From Pseudofabraea citricarpa (lineage: Eukaryota; Ascomycota; Leotiomycetes; Helotiales; Dermateaceae), in contig JAPWGK010000013.1 in the NCBI GenBank assembly GCA_029641185.1, forward strand, positions 496,001 through 560,000: 64,000 nucleotides of DNA, in the 5' to 3' direction. Numbering within the stretch: the first letter of the stretch is position 1; every line of letters begins with the position of its first letter. This document shows positions 1-10,699 of this stretch, piece after piece. The position numbers were made by a program, and so were the translations under genes. The notes beneath the pieces were generated by a model. It ran no database searches, had not been told where the DNA came from, and worked only from the letters and a program-made list of their open reading frames with translations.

Positions 1-453
1 CATTCAGCTCAGTTAGCGACTTCTAGCTCTCAGCAGCACAACTTGAAAACACCATGCCTTAAGTCTTTTCTTGATCTTGATGGAAATGACTCGGGGGTGT
101 TAATGTCTAATACAATCAAACATTCTATAGTCTATCCTGTGACTTTTGATACTCTGTAAGATTTATACTTTCCCAGCGGCTCCTCCTCTACTCTTACATG
201 ATTTACTTGAAATTCCAATGCAGGAGATGTAGCTTGACATAATCTGAGACTCTATGTGCAGCTATAATTTTGGCTAGGGCAGGCGCGTGGGTTATCTTAT
301 TACGGCAGCAGTGAGGCTAATATCGATTGGAACCTCCCATTTGTAGCCACAAAAACTACCGCCTCATAATACTAATGGCCATACCAGCCCTGCCTTACTT
401 ATGCAATTGACTTTGCCTCCCCAAACGGTCTATCGCTATACCGGATGAATTTG

Positions 454-1909
454 TCACCCCATCTGTGAAGAACAACCAATGAGACCCTTCAGGCGTTCAT
501 CAGTCTCGTATTCCTTCAGCGCGCTCTCCTTCCACTGCGACCAGCCTTCTTCCAGCCCAAATGCTTTCAATATTGCATTGGCTAACGGCAGAGCATACTT
601 CCATTCTGGCTCCAAGGCCAGGCCCCAAAAGAATCTTCTTACCTTTTCATCAATCACATTGCTGGCCAGATCAGATAGGCCCCTTCTCCCTAGCATGTCA
701 GCCAGTACAAGATCGTTGGCACTCAGCGAGTATTCGCCATTGCACAAGGCCTTCATATCTGCTGTAACAAGCGATGGTCCAAAAGCTTCGCGTCGAGGTA
801 CCACACGCGCCATCTGCCAGTCAATAATGCCGGTGATGTTCAACTGCTCGTCGACGAGTAAGTGGTCGCCTTTATCGTCGACATGCTTCAAGTAGAATCT
901 CTCTGCTATTGGGTTTTCCTCTTGCGAGACCAATTGGGTTGCGTTATCCTTCAAAAAGCGGTACACTAGATAAGCATCAACAGGATATTCGGTGTAGAGC
1001 TGGCCATCCACAATAAGCTCCAAGTACTGCTCAGCAAAAGCAGTATAATAAGCGGTCGATGTAGCAAACGGACCTGTGGGAGTGAGGACGAGAAACCTGT
1101 CGCTGGCAACGGCTGATACCTCGATTTTAGATGATTGCAAGCACAGAGAGCCAGCCTTAGGAAAAGGGTGTTTTTCCAATTGTGTCAGAATGTCCGCAAG
1201 ACCGCTCCAGACCTTTGCCTTTTCGTTCTCACTGGCTTCGCTCTCGGATACTCCCTGGCCTGTCCATGGTTTTCCCTGTAGTTCTTCCATGAGGATGAAG
1301 CTGATGCCAGTACCATGATCTGTTCCAGTGCCACATATACCGTAACCAAATGCCCGAGGTGCTGGTACTGCGGTAGTTTCAAGAAACTTCAGGGTGGCAT
1401 ATTCGCTGAGTACAAGGTACTCAACCAGCGAAGATGGAAGGCCAACAGCGAGGCTGGTAACACGTGGAACTCGAAGTAACCATGAAGGCGAGCCATCGTG
1501 GAAACGAATACGGGCGTGGTAGTTGGCGCTCCCCATGAGAGCGCCGGGGCCAATCGTGGAAGAAAACTCGATACTGCAACTCCGGGCACCATTTAGACTT
1601 GAAGCATACTTGCAGACTTCCACATCGTTGATACGAGAGCGGAGACGTTCAATTTCAGCGGTAGTCTGTGATATATAAGTTGCATCGTCCAAGACCTTTT
1701 ATTCCCAGAAACACTCAGCACTGGATTTAGGTGAGATATAAGAATGGGGCAAGGAAAAAGGCTGTGCTACTTACCTTATTACACTTATGGAAAATTGAAC
1801 TCATATGAATGAGACAAAGATAGCGGTTGCAAACATCGCATCCACCGATGGCTCTGACGCTTGGTCGCTCACATCCCGGCACTGAGCAAGTGAAGAACCT
1901 CGAGTTCAT
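454..1909 (-). CDS. APH-type phosphotransferase-like protein with N-terminal Cys/His motif (458 aa)
   Basis: Two exons: 1775-1909 and 454-1695, intron 1696-1774 (GTAAGT...AAAAG), joined in phase 0. The first exon encodes a small Cys/His cluster (C8, C13, C24, C27, C32, H35, H41, C43) seen at the N-terminus of many fungal APH/choline-kinase-fold proteins. The rest is a phosphotransferase (APH) kinase fold. HVDDKGDHLLVDEQ resembles the catalytic HxD segment, with H in place of the usual Asn, and GIIDWQMARVVPR contains the metal-binding Asp. The substrate is unknown. Such genes are numerous in Pezizomycotina and real aminoglycoside activity is not implied. It is transcribed away from LYS9's 3' end side and shares no obvious operon-like context. 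The exon junction restores the conserved continuity ..HKCNK-VLDDATY.., which is why I extend the model upstream of the large exon. Confidence 0.85.
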
Positions 1910-2474
1910 GATATGGTAATATCTGAGTAAGACGAGCGATGATAGCTATATGAGAGATATCCAAGAATTGCTTGCAGATGATGGGAAAGGCTGTAGGAAT
2001 CGCATGCAGTGGGCTCAACAAGAGGGTGGTTGTTGGTGTTGACCCAGGTTTAACAGGTCTTGTCACCGCCTTCGTTACACTCGCATAATTCGCGACGGTA
2101 CCTCTTCGCGAAAGCTCGATAGTTTCTTGCTTTAGAGGCCCAAAGATTACATCCTGAACATCGTCGATTAGGGCAAGGACGAACGCCTCAAAGAGATTCA
2201 AAACCATTAAACACCCTCCTCGAGGAGAATAGGAAGATAGCCTCCTGGCAGGCCAAGTCCGCCTTTGTTATTATAAAGGCAAGTTTAATTCATTTTGAAA
2301 TCAAAACCCGTTTCTTCAAAATCTATTTTTTCTCTTAAGATGCTCTCCATCTGCTGGTACCAACATTGCTCGATAATATGGAGACTTTCAATTTTTGAAT
2401 CACAGAATCACGCGTATGGGAAAAATTGGCAGAATCGTAAGGATCGCTTTTGATTTAGTCTATATTCTCTTACT

Positions 2475-4656
2475 CTATGCGATGATCTCCTCGACGCAGA
2501 AAATTCCATATTTCTAGACGAAATCAAATTAATAGGAGGAACCAGCACACAGAAATTACTGCTTACCTTGAGCTCCTTCATCAAGGGATCGTTGATCTTG
2601 CTGCTCATTGGTGCAATAACACCCTTCTCAGCGATGGTTCCGTCCAGAACTTGCTTTACCGCAACTCCACAAGGGATACCAACTACATCCGGTTAATCAA
2701 TATCCATTATTGTCACTTCGAATATGAATGCTTACCAAGCTTGGCCATTGCTGAGTATCCACCAGGGCTACCGTACTCGCAAAGAGTCGAAGTTCTAGTC
2801 TGCTTGGTTCCGTCCTTGAGTTCAACCTCAAACTTGTGTTGCAGGCTTTACTGCGTTAGCATTACACTTTTCCAAGATGCCACGTGCAAAACATGCGGTT
2901 GTTGTAAAGATGTGGCGATAGAAGTGCTGTACTTACATCACGAGATCACGTTCACCCTCGCCGAATTGCATCTTCTTCTCGAGAGTGGCGCAAAGGGTAT
3001 CAAGTGGGTTTCCTCTTGGGGTAACCTTCAATCCCGCAACATCAGTGGTAATTCTTTGAGGGGAGGATTGGTTGCTCATGTAATGCTTACCTTCTCTGAG
3101 GAGAAAATTCCAACCCATTTGAGGCCAGCCAAGATCTGCTCCTTTTGCTCATTGTCTTTGAAGGAAGTCTTGGAGGAAATAGCCCAGGTGAGGTCCTTCT
3201 CGCTAGATGATGATGCGCCGAGAACCTTCTGTGTGGCCTCCTTCCAGGTGATCGGCTCCTTCAAATAGCTTTGTTCCTCGTCACTGAGGAAGCCAATATC
3301 GACAAGAACCTTGACGAATTCTGGGAAGCCTGAGTATCTTAAAGTACCTCTGAATAAAGTCAATAGTCCGCACAGCCAATAATCAGCACAACAAGAACCA
3401 TACCTGATGATAGTTTCCGCCTCTGGGATATTGTAGCGCTCCTTGTACGGGGTAGAATCTCTGTTTGGATATGCAACAAAAGCAAATCCTTCGAAAATAT
3501 GGCGTTAGTATTACTGTTCAGAGAAAGTCTCAAGTTCTAGACCGCGGGTTTGAATAAATGGAATCTTACCGGGGTAAATGTGATATGGCTTAGCAGTAGC
3601 CATTAGATCTTTGGTCCTGTTGTGTTAGCATTGTTCTTTCAAAAAAAGGCCGTGGCGTTGCATCTTCGCTCCCTAGCTATTTTGGGATAGGAGATCATGC
3701 ACTGCGCAGAGTTCCTTACCTGGACCATCTACATTAACAATCTTGCCACCCTTGTAAAAGCTTGCGGCATTTCTCAATGCAAGCAAAACACCACGGGATG
3801 ACCTTCACGGTGTTAGATTGCTATTCCAAGACAATTGTGTAGAAAAATTGATCCAGGGCTGCTCACCATGAGAACTTATATCCCAGTGGGTTTCCAGAGT
3901 TCTCTGGTGCTGGTAGACCTCCACAGTATGACAAGAATGATGTGATCTTTCCTCCTTCTTTGTGGACCTCCTCAATTGTCTTGATTGCGTCTAGAAATAA
4001 TTAGCATGATTTTATAAGTCGAATTTCACATAATTTCCAACTCACACAAGTGATCAATTCCTGGGTCAAGTCCAATCTCATTCATGACGGTAATTCCTGC
4101 GTCCTTGCACTGTTGATCGAGCTCCAACATAGCTGGTGAGACATAGCTGGTAGTGACAACATGCTTCTTTTGTCTGATGGCAGACTTGATAACAGTCGCA
4201 TGGAAAGTGTATGGGATCAAGCTGATGACAAGATCGTGCTTGCCAACCTCGGCGTCGAGAGCTTTCTCATCGGTGACATCGAGAGAAATTGGTCGCGCGA
4301 GCTTCACGCCCTCAGAGAGTTTCTTGGCGCTCTCGAGAGTTCTGCACGCAACAGAGACTTCAATGCCAGCATCGCTGAGCACATCAAGAGTGGGACGGGT
4401 CACAAACCCAGCACCTTTTCAGCCACAAGTTAGCCCTCATTTTCTCCGTATTTTTGTATCTGCATAAATAATTCGAGATCTTCTCGAATGCGCTTGAAAT
4501 ACGCAGCGTCGTTGGTGTTGAAGATGATGTGGTTTTGGAGGGGAATGAAGGGTAACGAGGGGCAGTTATCGTACCTAGCATAAGAACTTTCCTGGCAGTT
4601 TGTTAGCCATTGAAGAGCGTAAATGAGAAAACGGGTACTCACTGTGGTGGAGCCAT
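2475..4656 (-). CDS. LYS9: Saccharopine reductase, glutamate-forming (447 aa, 12 exons)
   Basis: Exons in transcript order: 4643-4656, 4575-4591, 4046-4414, 3867-3990, 3720-3802, 3570-3608, 3404-3488, 3091-3349, 2937-3025, 2736-2845, 2567-2682, 2475-2513. The sum is 1344 nt and all phases agree. The enzyme is the penultimate step of fungal alpha-aminoadipate lysine biosynthesis, condensing aminoadipate semialdehyde with glutamate to saccharopine. The start [18 protein letters not shown] gives the Rossmann GxGxV nucleotide site, split over three exons. [34 protein letters not shown] and the C-terminal [12 protein letters not shown] match the family, and the length equals yeast Lys9 (446 aa). 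Exons 1 and 2 are only 14 and 17 nt, and the last coding exon is 39 nt. A TGACTCA element 92 nt upstream of the ATG suggests cross-pathway (CPC1/Gcn4) control. I see no frameshift. Confidence 0.95.
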
Positions 4657-4747
4657 GATTGCAAGTATTGAAGTAAACAAGACTGGCAATTCTGAAGTTA
4701 CTGTTGTAATATGTAGCTTGTAGTTGGAGTTGCGCGTCAACGCGTTT

Positions 4748-4754
4748 TGACTCA
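4748..4754. promoter_or_regulatory. CPC1/Gcn4-type site TGACTCA upstream of LYS9
   Basis: An exact TGACTCA lies 92 nt upstream of the LYS9 start codon. bZIP regulators Gcn4/CPC1/CpcA bind this sequence in promoters of amino-acid biosynthesis genes, including lysine genes. Other copies occur in the window (for example 13556-13562) far from biosynthetic genes, so the position next to LYS9 carries the argument. Confidence 0.6.
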
Positions 4755-5830
4755 CTCGGTGTGTGGATTTTTCAATTTAGCTGCCGATCACGCCCTGACG
4801 TTGTTGACGCACGGCTAACCACACACTGTGTTCATGATATTTGTACTTTCATACGCAGTAGGGGTAGGCTTCTCTCTTTTGCTTATCCCTGCTTCACCTC
4901 GTCATGCTCCGCTCCTCAATAAAGCCACTCCAAATAGTTCTACTCCTCGCTGGGGCCTGTGCACGTGCCCTCGATGCGTTGTTGGCTGATGATAAGCTAC
5001 AACATGTCGCCTTCGTCAACTGCTAACGATTAACTAGCAAAGTGGGAGTTGTACAGTTGATTTGTTACTTATAGTAGATTTCAACAGAATTTTACAGAGA
5101 GAAACATGTTTCCAGTCGGAGCTCTTGTTGTATACTCAGGAACAACAGGTTGGTGGTGGGCGGTAGCCATTTTTGACTTCACTATCAAATATTACAAAGC
5201 AAACAGTGGTATATATTTTCATATATACCTAGTGACATACCAAAATCCCACTCTCCAATTGATCTCAACTACCGAGTGAACTCCAACCCTAATGGTAGGT
5301 GACATAACTAAGTCAGAGAATCTTCCAACCATTGACCGAGAGAATGTGGCATTGGTCCTGCGTCGAATAATCCAACAACAGGAAATTTGCTTGATGCTCG
5401 GAATCACCGGGCAAGCTATTACCTGGTGGAGAATTCAGATGTGCCGCATGTAGGTCTCCCGCAGTCGGCGAACTTGGTGGTGGCAGTAGACTTACACCCA
5501 TAGATTAAGCGATGCTTAGACTAGAATCCGATTATAAACGAATGCAGTCATATTGTTACTTATATGGTAGTTGATGAGGATTGGGGGTAATTGAGGAATT
5601 TCAAGGGACGAGAAGACAATTCTGTTGTCGGAGTTGGAATAGCCCAAATAATAGATGAATTGAACGGCCAAGGCGAAGGTACGGAGACATGATGTTTCTT
5701 GTGGTGAGAGTATCTGCAGAATGAAAGTAGAATGCTCATATGAACGGAACGAGGCTTTAATCTTATCCTTCTTTACTCACTTTGCAGATTTTAGTATCAC
5801 GAGCAATGCTGGTACAAAACTTTATCAGGA

Positions 5831-6013
5831 GTCATGTCATAAGGTTAAATGAGCGGCTGGTAAAGGCATGCTAAATGTTATTGATGCACGCCCGGTTTGT
5901 GGCCCGATTATCACAATTGACAGCGTTAGATAGCTCACCAGCAGTCATGCCATGATGCCAATGAGCGGGTGGTAAAGGCATGCTAGTGGCTATTGATATA
6001 TACCCAACTTTGG
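5831..6013. repeat. Diverged direct repeat, two ~70-bp copies, 113 bp apart
   Basis: Copies at 5831-5901 and 5944-6013 share GGTAAAGGCATGCTA and flanking sequence. Most differences outside the core are C/T or G/A transitions (for example GCACGCCCGG against ATATACCCAA), as RIP would leave. The segment near 6089-6108 partly matches the second copy in inverted orientation. Confidence 0.5.
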
Positions 6014-6190
6014 TATCTTCAAGAGCTCGTCGGCTGCGCGCCTAACCACTGCTGGCACTGGCTTCATGGCCTGTTATTCTCTAATCGGATTGATGCCAAT
6101 AGCCACCAGCCCTAAATCTAGGTCAGAGAATGCTACAGTACGAGTACTTCGTAGGTTTACTTTGGCCAGTCGTCAAAAAACAAGAGGGAC

Positions 6191-6492
6191 ATGACTTTCG
6201 CAGAATTTAGCGCAGCGTTGGAGCACGTCAAGCACGATGAAATCTACCCGGAGGTCCCTGAGGATATTCAGTTGACGGTTGCGCCTCAGAGCTTGGATGA
6301 TTCTTCGCATTCGTCAAGCGGCCAGGCCTTAACTGCTACGAGACCATGAAGGGCACGAACTATATTCCCAAGGCACTTCTAGATGAGACTCTCATTATGG
6401 AGCAGATCTCCAAGTCGCCTCACCCGAACATCGTTGGCTACTACGGTTGCCGCCTGAAACGTGGTCGAATTACTGCAATATTTTTGGAATGA
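6191..6492 (+). pseudogene. Fungal protein kinase fragment, frameshifted and truncated
   Basis: From ATG 6191 one frame reads MTFAEFSAALEHVKHDEIYP... up to about 6300. The conserved continuation FAFVKRPGLNCYETMKGTNY ... LDETLIMEQISKSPHPNIVG then appears in another frame (about 6300-6489), so one frameshift separates them. PHPNIVGYYGC is a kinase N-lobe segment (after the alphaC helix) as found in fungal serine/threonine-like kinases. The frame ends ...AIFLE-TGA (6490-6492), where an Arg (CGA to TGA) would continue the family sequence. The ATP-binding Lys region, catalytic loop and activation segment are absent, so this is the 5' remnant only. An unusual intron could instead join the frames, but I see no GT-AG pair that does. 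Confidence 0.75.
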
Positions 6493-8976
6493 CTAAACCC
6501 ATGGGTGGCCCCTGAAGGAACAAAAAGGGGGGTCCCCCTCCCTACAGCATGCTCAAACTAATTCATCGCCATGTTCAGGGTTTGGCTATAATTGGGCCAA
6601 CAACTGTTCCGTCCTAAAGATAGGAACATGAGTTCACACTTCCGTCAATTTTAGAACTTACCATAAATTCGTGAAAATGCATCAACTCGGGCTTGTTTTG
6701 TGATCTCACGGCCGATAGTTTATGCAAGGAACATATTCTGGTAGACTCCACTCTGCTACTTAAGATTCTATTGTTAAGGAAATTCAGCTAAACTCTCCGT
6801 CATGAATGATCATGCCACGGTTGTGTGTTACTCATGATTGGAGAGGTCCTCAGTGGATTTGCCACGTCGACGACTCACCTGGACCGGCAATCTATCTAAT
6901 CTGGTATCAGATACCACCGTTCTATTCCTAGCTGACCGAACACTTATAAGAAGGAATTCTGCCGCCTTGCCAGCAGTCAACATGGTGTTATTTATTGGGA
7001 GAGGTAAAATTAAGCGAGGACATAAGACCTCATCAATGATCTTTATCCCCTTCACCATCTGTATTTATCCCTCCTTGCATTATATTTGTGTTGAATCTGA
7101 AATTATTCCTTGCTTGTCCTGTCATGAGATCACCTAAAGGATTGACACAGTTGTTTCAAACGAATGAGCGCTGGTGGTCTGTCGTACAGCTAAAGGCTAT
7201 CCGCTCACGGCATGTTCTCTTTTACAGAGAGAGAAATAGTCAAACTCTGGATGCAAATCGTATCTTCGCAAATCTATGGTACATCTATCGGTAATGATTA
7301 GTGAAACGATCACGAAGATAACTGATTCTGAACTGACTGACACGGTCATACGGTTTCCCCCCTCGAGCGTGGAATTCAAGAAAAGACTTGTCAACGACTC
7401 GACAAAGATCAAAGCACGTTAAAGTGGATATCCCATCGAAAACTGCAGTTTTGATAGTCCAAAGCAGGCAACGAACCCAGAATTGTTTAGCAGGCTGATA
7501 TCGACACGTTTATTACATGCTCGAACCACAAAATTCCCACAAAGATGTCATTGGAAAGACCAACTGCTAGCGATGACAATCATCAGACCACCATGGCCGA
7601 TTATCAGAAAATTTGCTACAGGATTGCATGAGACGTGTACCTGACACTAAGGGAGGGACGACGGTGATTCGCTAAGCAGGTTCGTGATAAGAGGCTCAGA
7701 AATCCTTTGCAAGTGGGGGGGGGGGGGTATAGATATTTCCGCGCTGGGAGGTGGATAGCAGGTAGAATGGTCTGGTCAAGATTGAGGAATTACTAAAGTC
7801 GAGAATCTGAAGTATGGTAGATAGAGAATTAAAAAGTCTGTTATAGGGAAGAAGTCTGGGTGAATGAATGGAAGAGAAGAGGCCGAAGAAAATGGGAACG
7901 GAACTCTCTGATCAACCACCCTCTCGCGATATCAAAGCCAACCATCAAAAACCCAAACCCGACTACCAGCCAGAGCCGCGGAGATGGACATGTCTTTTAT
8001 GCTATTTCCACAGCTCAACAAATTCCGGGCTGTTCCTTCTTATCTCTGCTCGGGTGGAGCGATTTCCTATTCGGGCTTCGTCAGAGATAAGGAACTTTGA
8101 TGCAACGTCTGGCCGTGTCAAGCTCCAACCACACTTCGTCCATTTTCAAACACATGCTCTCTGCCTGTGGCGGGCGCTGGATCGGGGAGTCTATGCTGCC
8201 ATACATTACTGATCAGGGCAAGCATGCTACAAGCAACGCTGTAGAACAGCAATCACAGGGAGGAAGAGAAGCCTGGAAGCGGTAAGTCTGCTAGGGATTT
8301 TCTGATGGCTGTTTCTGCTACTCTTCCGGTACGCCTGGCCTGTGATTCTCGTATAATCTTACATTCCACAGCTCGCCGAAATATCTAGGTTATACAACGA
8401 CCATGAAGATGAGATACTGTACAAGACCTGTCAAGCCACAGGCTTCCAGTCCCCCAAGCAAGAGGCTTTCTTAAGCCCAGGGATTTAAACCTGGGATTCA
8501 GATATGCCCAGAGCTTAGAACGCTATCAAGCAATGCCAGCCCGTGGTCGACTCTCGTCCTCAATGCTTATCTATGGTGGCTGGCCTTCCCCATATCTGTG
8601 CCGGCCTGGGCGCTCATCATCACACATGGTACATGGGTGGCTTCAGGCCAACGGTAGGAGATGCTCGCAGAGATCTCCGCAAGGTAAGCCAAGCCGCGGA
8701 CATTCATTTATGTCGTGTAGGGTTTGTTACAACTGAAGTCCGGAGATGCTCTACCTGCAGGTTGACGTCGCTAATAATTTGGCTATGTGCTACTACTGCT
8801 CATCCTCCAAGAGCGGTTCTATAAGCACGGCCTTTTCCTTCTTTGTCGATCGGATCATTTCCACAGGCACAGCTTGACTTGAGCAACATCAGATCCTCGA
8901 ATTCGGATACTAAATTCGACTTTCTTTGAATTTCGAGGGAACGCCAACAGTCTAGGCCACACATCAAATCGCAGCC
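6493..8976. other. Spacer upstream of the nitrate transporter
   Basis: No gene is supported in 2.5 kb. Open stretches of up to 114 codons around 7860-8290 and 8533-8824 have no family resemblance. It contains a 13-G tract at 7715-7727, an AT-loop palindrome CCCAGG-N8-CCTGGG at 8476-8495, several GATA (AGATAA) sites and one NirA-type site. Confidence 0.55.
7976..7983 (-). promoter_or_regulatory. Possible NirA site (CTCCGCGG on minus strand), with AreA-type GATA sites near
   Basis: CCGCGGAG fits the NirA consensus CTCCGHGG on the minus strand. AGATAA-type GATA elements (AreA) lie at 8040-8045, 8085-8090 and 8567-8572. Nitrate assimilation genes are known NirA/AreA targets and the next gene downstream is a nitrate transporter. 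The NirA match is 1 kb from the start codon and could be chance. Confidence 0.25.
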
Positions 8977-10699
8977 ATGGGATTCAAAGTCGCTACCTTG
9001 TGGCAGGCGCCTGAAATTAATCCTATCAACGGCAAGGCTCGATCAATCCCAATTTTGAACCCGTTCAACAAATACGGAAGGGTGTTCTTGTTTGCGTGGT
9101 GGGGTTTTATGATCGCTTTCTGGTCGTGGTAAGTTTGTACCTAACCACAAACCCAGAATGTACAGAGTTTTAACATTTCTCGAGGTATGCGTTTCCACCA
9201 CTTCTACCTATCACCATCAAGAAAGATCTCCGCTTGAGCCAGAATGAGATTTCTAATAGTAATATCATTGCCTTGACTGCAACGTAAGAAACCTTTAATT
9301 CTTCCTGCTTCCTTGCTAGCAACTAACGTTTTCGATAGTCTTCTTGTACGCCTCGTAGCTGGTCCAGCTTGTGATAATTTCGGCCCGAAAAATACCTTCG
9401 CAGCATGCCTACTTCTTGGTGCTATACCCACGGCTCTCGCAGGCACCATTCATAACGCAGCTGGCTTATACGTGATTCGATTCTTCGTCGGCATACTGGG
9501 AGGTTCATTCGTACCATGTCAAGTCTGGTCGACTGGATTTTTCGGTAAGTTGTATCAATCATGGAAAGTATCACCGCTAACGGATGACAGACAAGAATGT
9601 CGTCGGAACATCCAATGCCTTGACTGGAGGTTGGGGCAATGCTGGTGGAGGAATAACTTTTTTCTTAATGCCACAAATTTACGATTCACTCGTGGCCAAA
9701 CAAGGACTCACTCCACACGTGGCGTGGCGTGTCAGTTTCATTGTACCTTTCATTCTCATCACAGCAACTGCTATTGCTATGTTGATTTTGTGCCCAGATA
9801 CACCAACTGGTAGGTGGGCAGATCGTCACATGGCTGTAGAACAGAGACTACAAGCACATGGCGTAAAAGAAAACGTTGTTGTCGATATTCCAGGTTCTAT
9901 AACAGACCCACAAATTGAGTCAGGGAGAAATGATAGCGGTAATATTTCTGGTGATGAGAAGCGTCTGGAGGAAGAAGCCGGCATTGCATCTGCAAAACAC
10001 AACCCACATGAGCACGAAGCCATGATGAACGAGCAGGAGATGTTAAATACCGCCAAAGGCGAAGTGGTCATCAAGCCATCCTTCAAGGAAGCTATGAGTG
10101 TAATCTTCACCCCGCAGACTTTCATGGTTGCTTTCTGTTATTTCTGCTCGTTCGGAGCCGAGCTCGCTATCAACTCGATCCTCGGTGCCTACTACATAAA
10201 GAATTTCCCTAGTTTGGGGCAGACAGGAACCGGGCGCTGGGCTGCCATGTTCGGACTCTTGAACGTCGTATTCCGGCCCACAGGCGGCATCGTAGCAGAT
10301 GTCATCTACCGCCGCACGCACAGCGTCTGGAGCAAGAAGATCTGGCTGCACGGGCTCGCGATCATCTGCGGTGCATTCCAGATCGCCATCGGTGTTCTGG
10401 ACAGTAAATCGCACAGCGTCATGTTCGGGCTCGTGGCCGGTATGGCCTTCTTCCTCGAGGCCGGCAACGGTGCTAACTTTGCCCTCGTGCCTCATGTGCA
10501 TCCGTTCGCTAACGGCATCATCTCTGGTGTCACGGGTGCCATTGGCAACTTTGGAGGTATCATCTTCGCCATCATCTTCCGCTATAATGGAAGTGATTAT
10601 GCTAAGGTGTTTTGGATTATTGGCGTTATTACTATTGCGATTAACATCGCCGTTGTGTGGGTCAACCCCATTCCGAAAGGACAGGTCGGTGGTCGTTGA
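8977..10699 (+). CDS. crnA: Nitrate/nitrite transporter, MFS NNP family (521 aa)
   Basis: Exons: 8977-9128, 9185-9283, 9339-9544, 9591-10699. Phases agree and the total is 1566 nt. This is a plasma-membrane nitrate/H+ symporter of the CrnA/NrtA type. The protein opens [20 protein letters not shown], typical of fungal NNP transporters. It has the nitrate signature GGWGNAGGG at residues 165-173 and a [10 protein letters not shown] segment matching the MFS loop 2-3 motif (G-x3-D-x2-G). A large hydrophilic central loop lies at roughly residues 210-290, as in other fungal NNP members. The length is close to A. nidulans NrtA (507 aa). Nitrate and nitrite reductase genes are not beside it, so the classical niaD-niiA-crnA cluster is broken here. 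Control by NirA/AreA is plausible (see upstream sites). Confidence 0.93.

Larger units (their letters stand above)
4657..6190. other. Spacer between LYS9 and the kinase relic
   Basis: About 1.5 kb with no convincing gene. It holds the LYS9 promoter and a diverged direct repeat at 5831-5901 and 5944-6013. A 62-codon minus-strand open stretch at 5313-5501 has no recognisable partner exon. Confidence 0.6.

Noticed and set aside
1869..2207. 112-codon minus-strand frame overlapping the first exon of the APH-like gene
   Set aside because: Overlaps the Cys/His exon in another frame, has no family resemblance and lies in the presumed leader.
5219..5501. Two overlapping 62-codon minus-strand frames
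   Set aside because: No partner exon, no recognisable motif; length is expected by chance in this composition.
7860..8290. Overlapping plus-strand frames of 62-114 codons
   Set aside because: Three frames open at once with atypical composition and no homology I can recognise.
8470..8500. Possible tRNA-like or hairpin element at the CCCAGG/CCTGGG palindrome
   Set aside because: Only a 6-bp stem; no A box, anticodon arm or acceptor stem can be folded around it.
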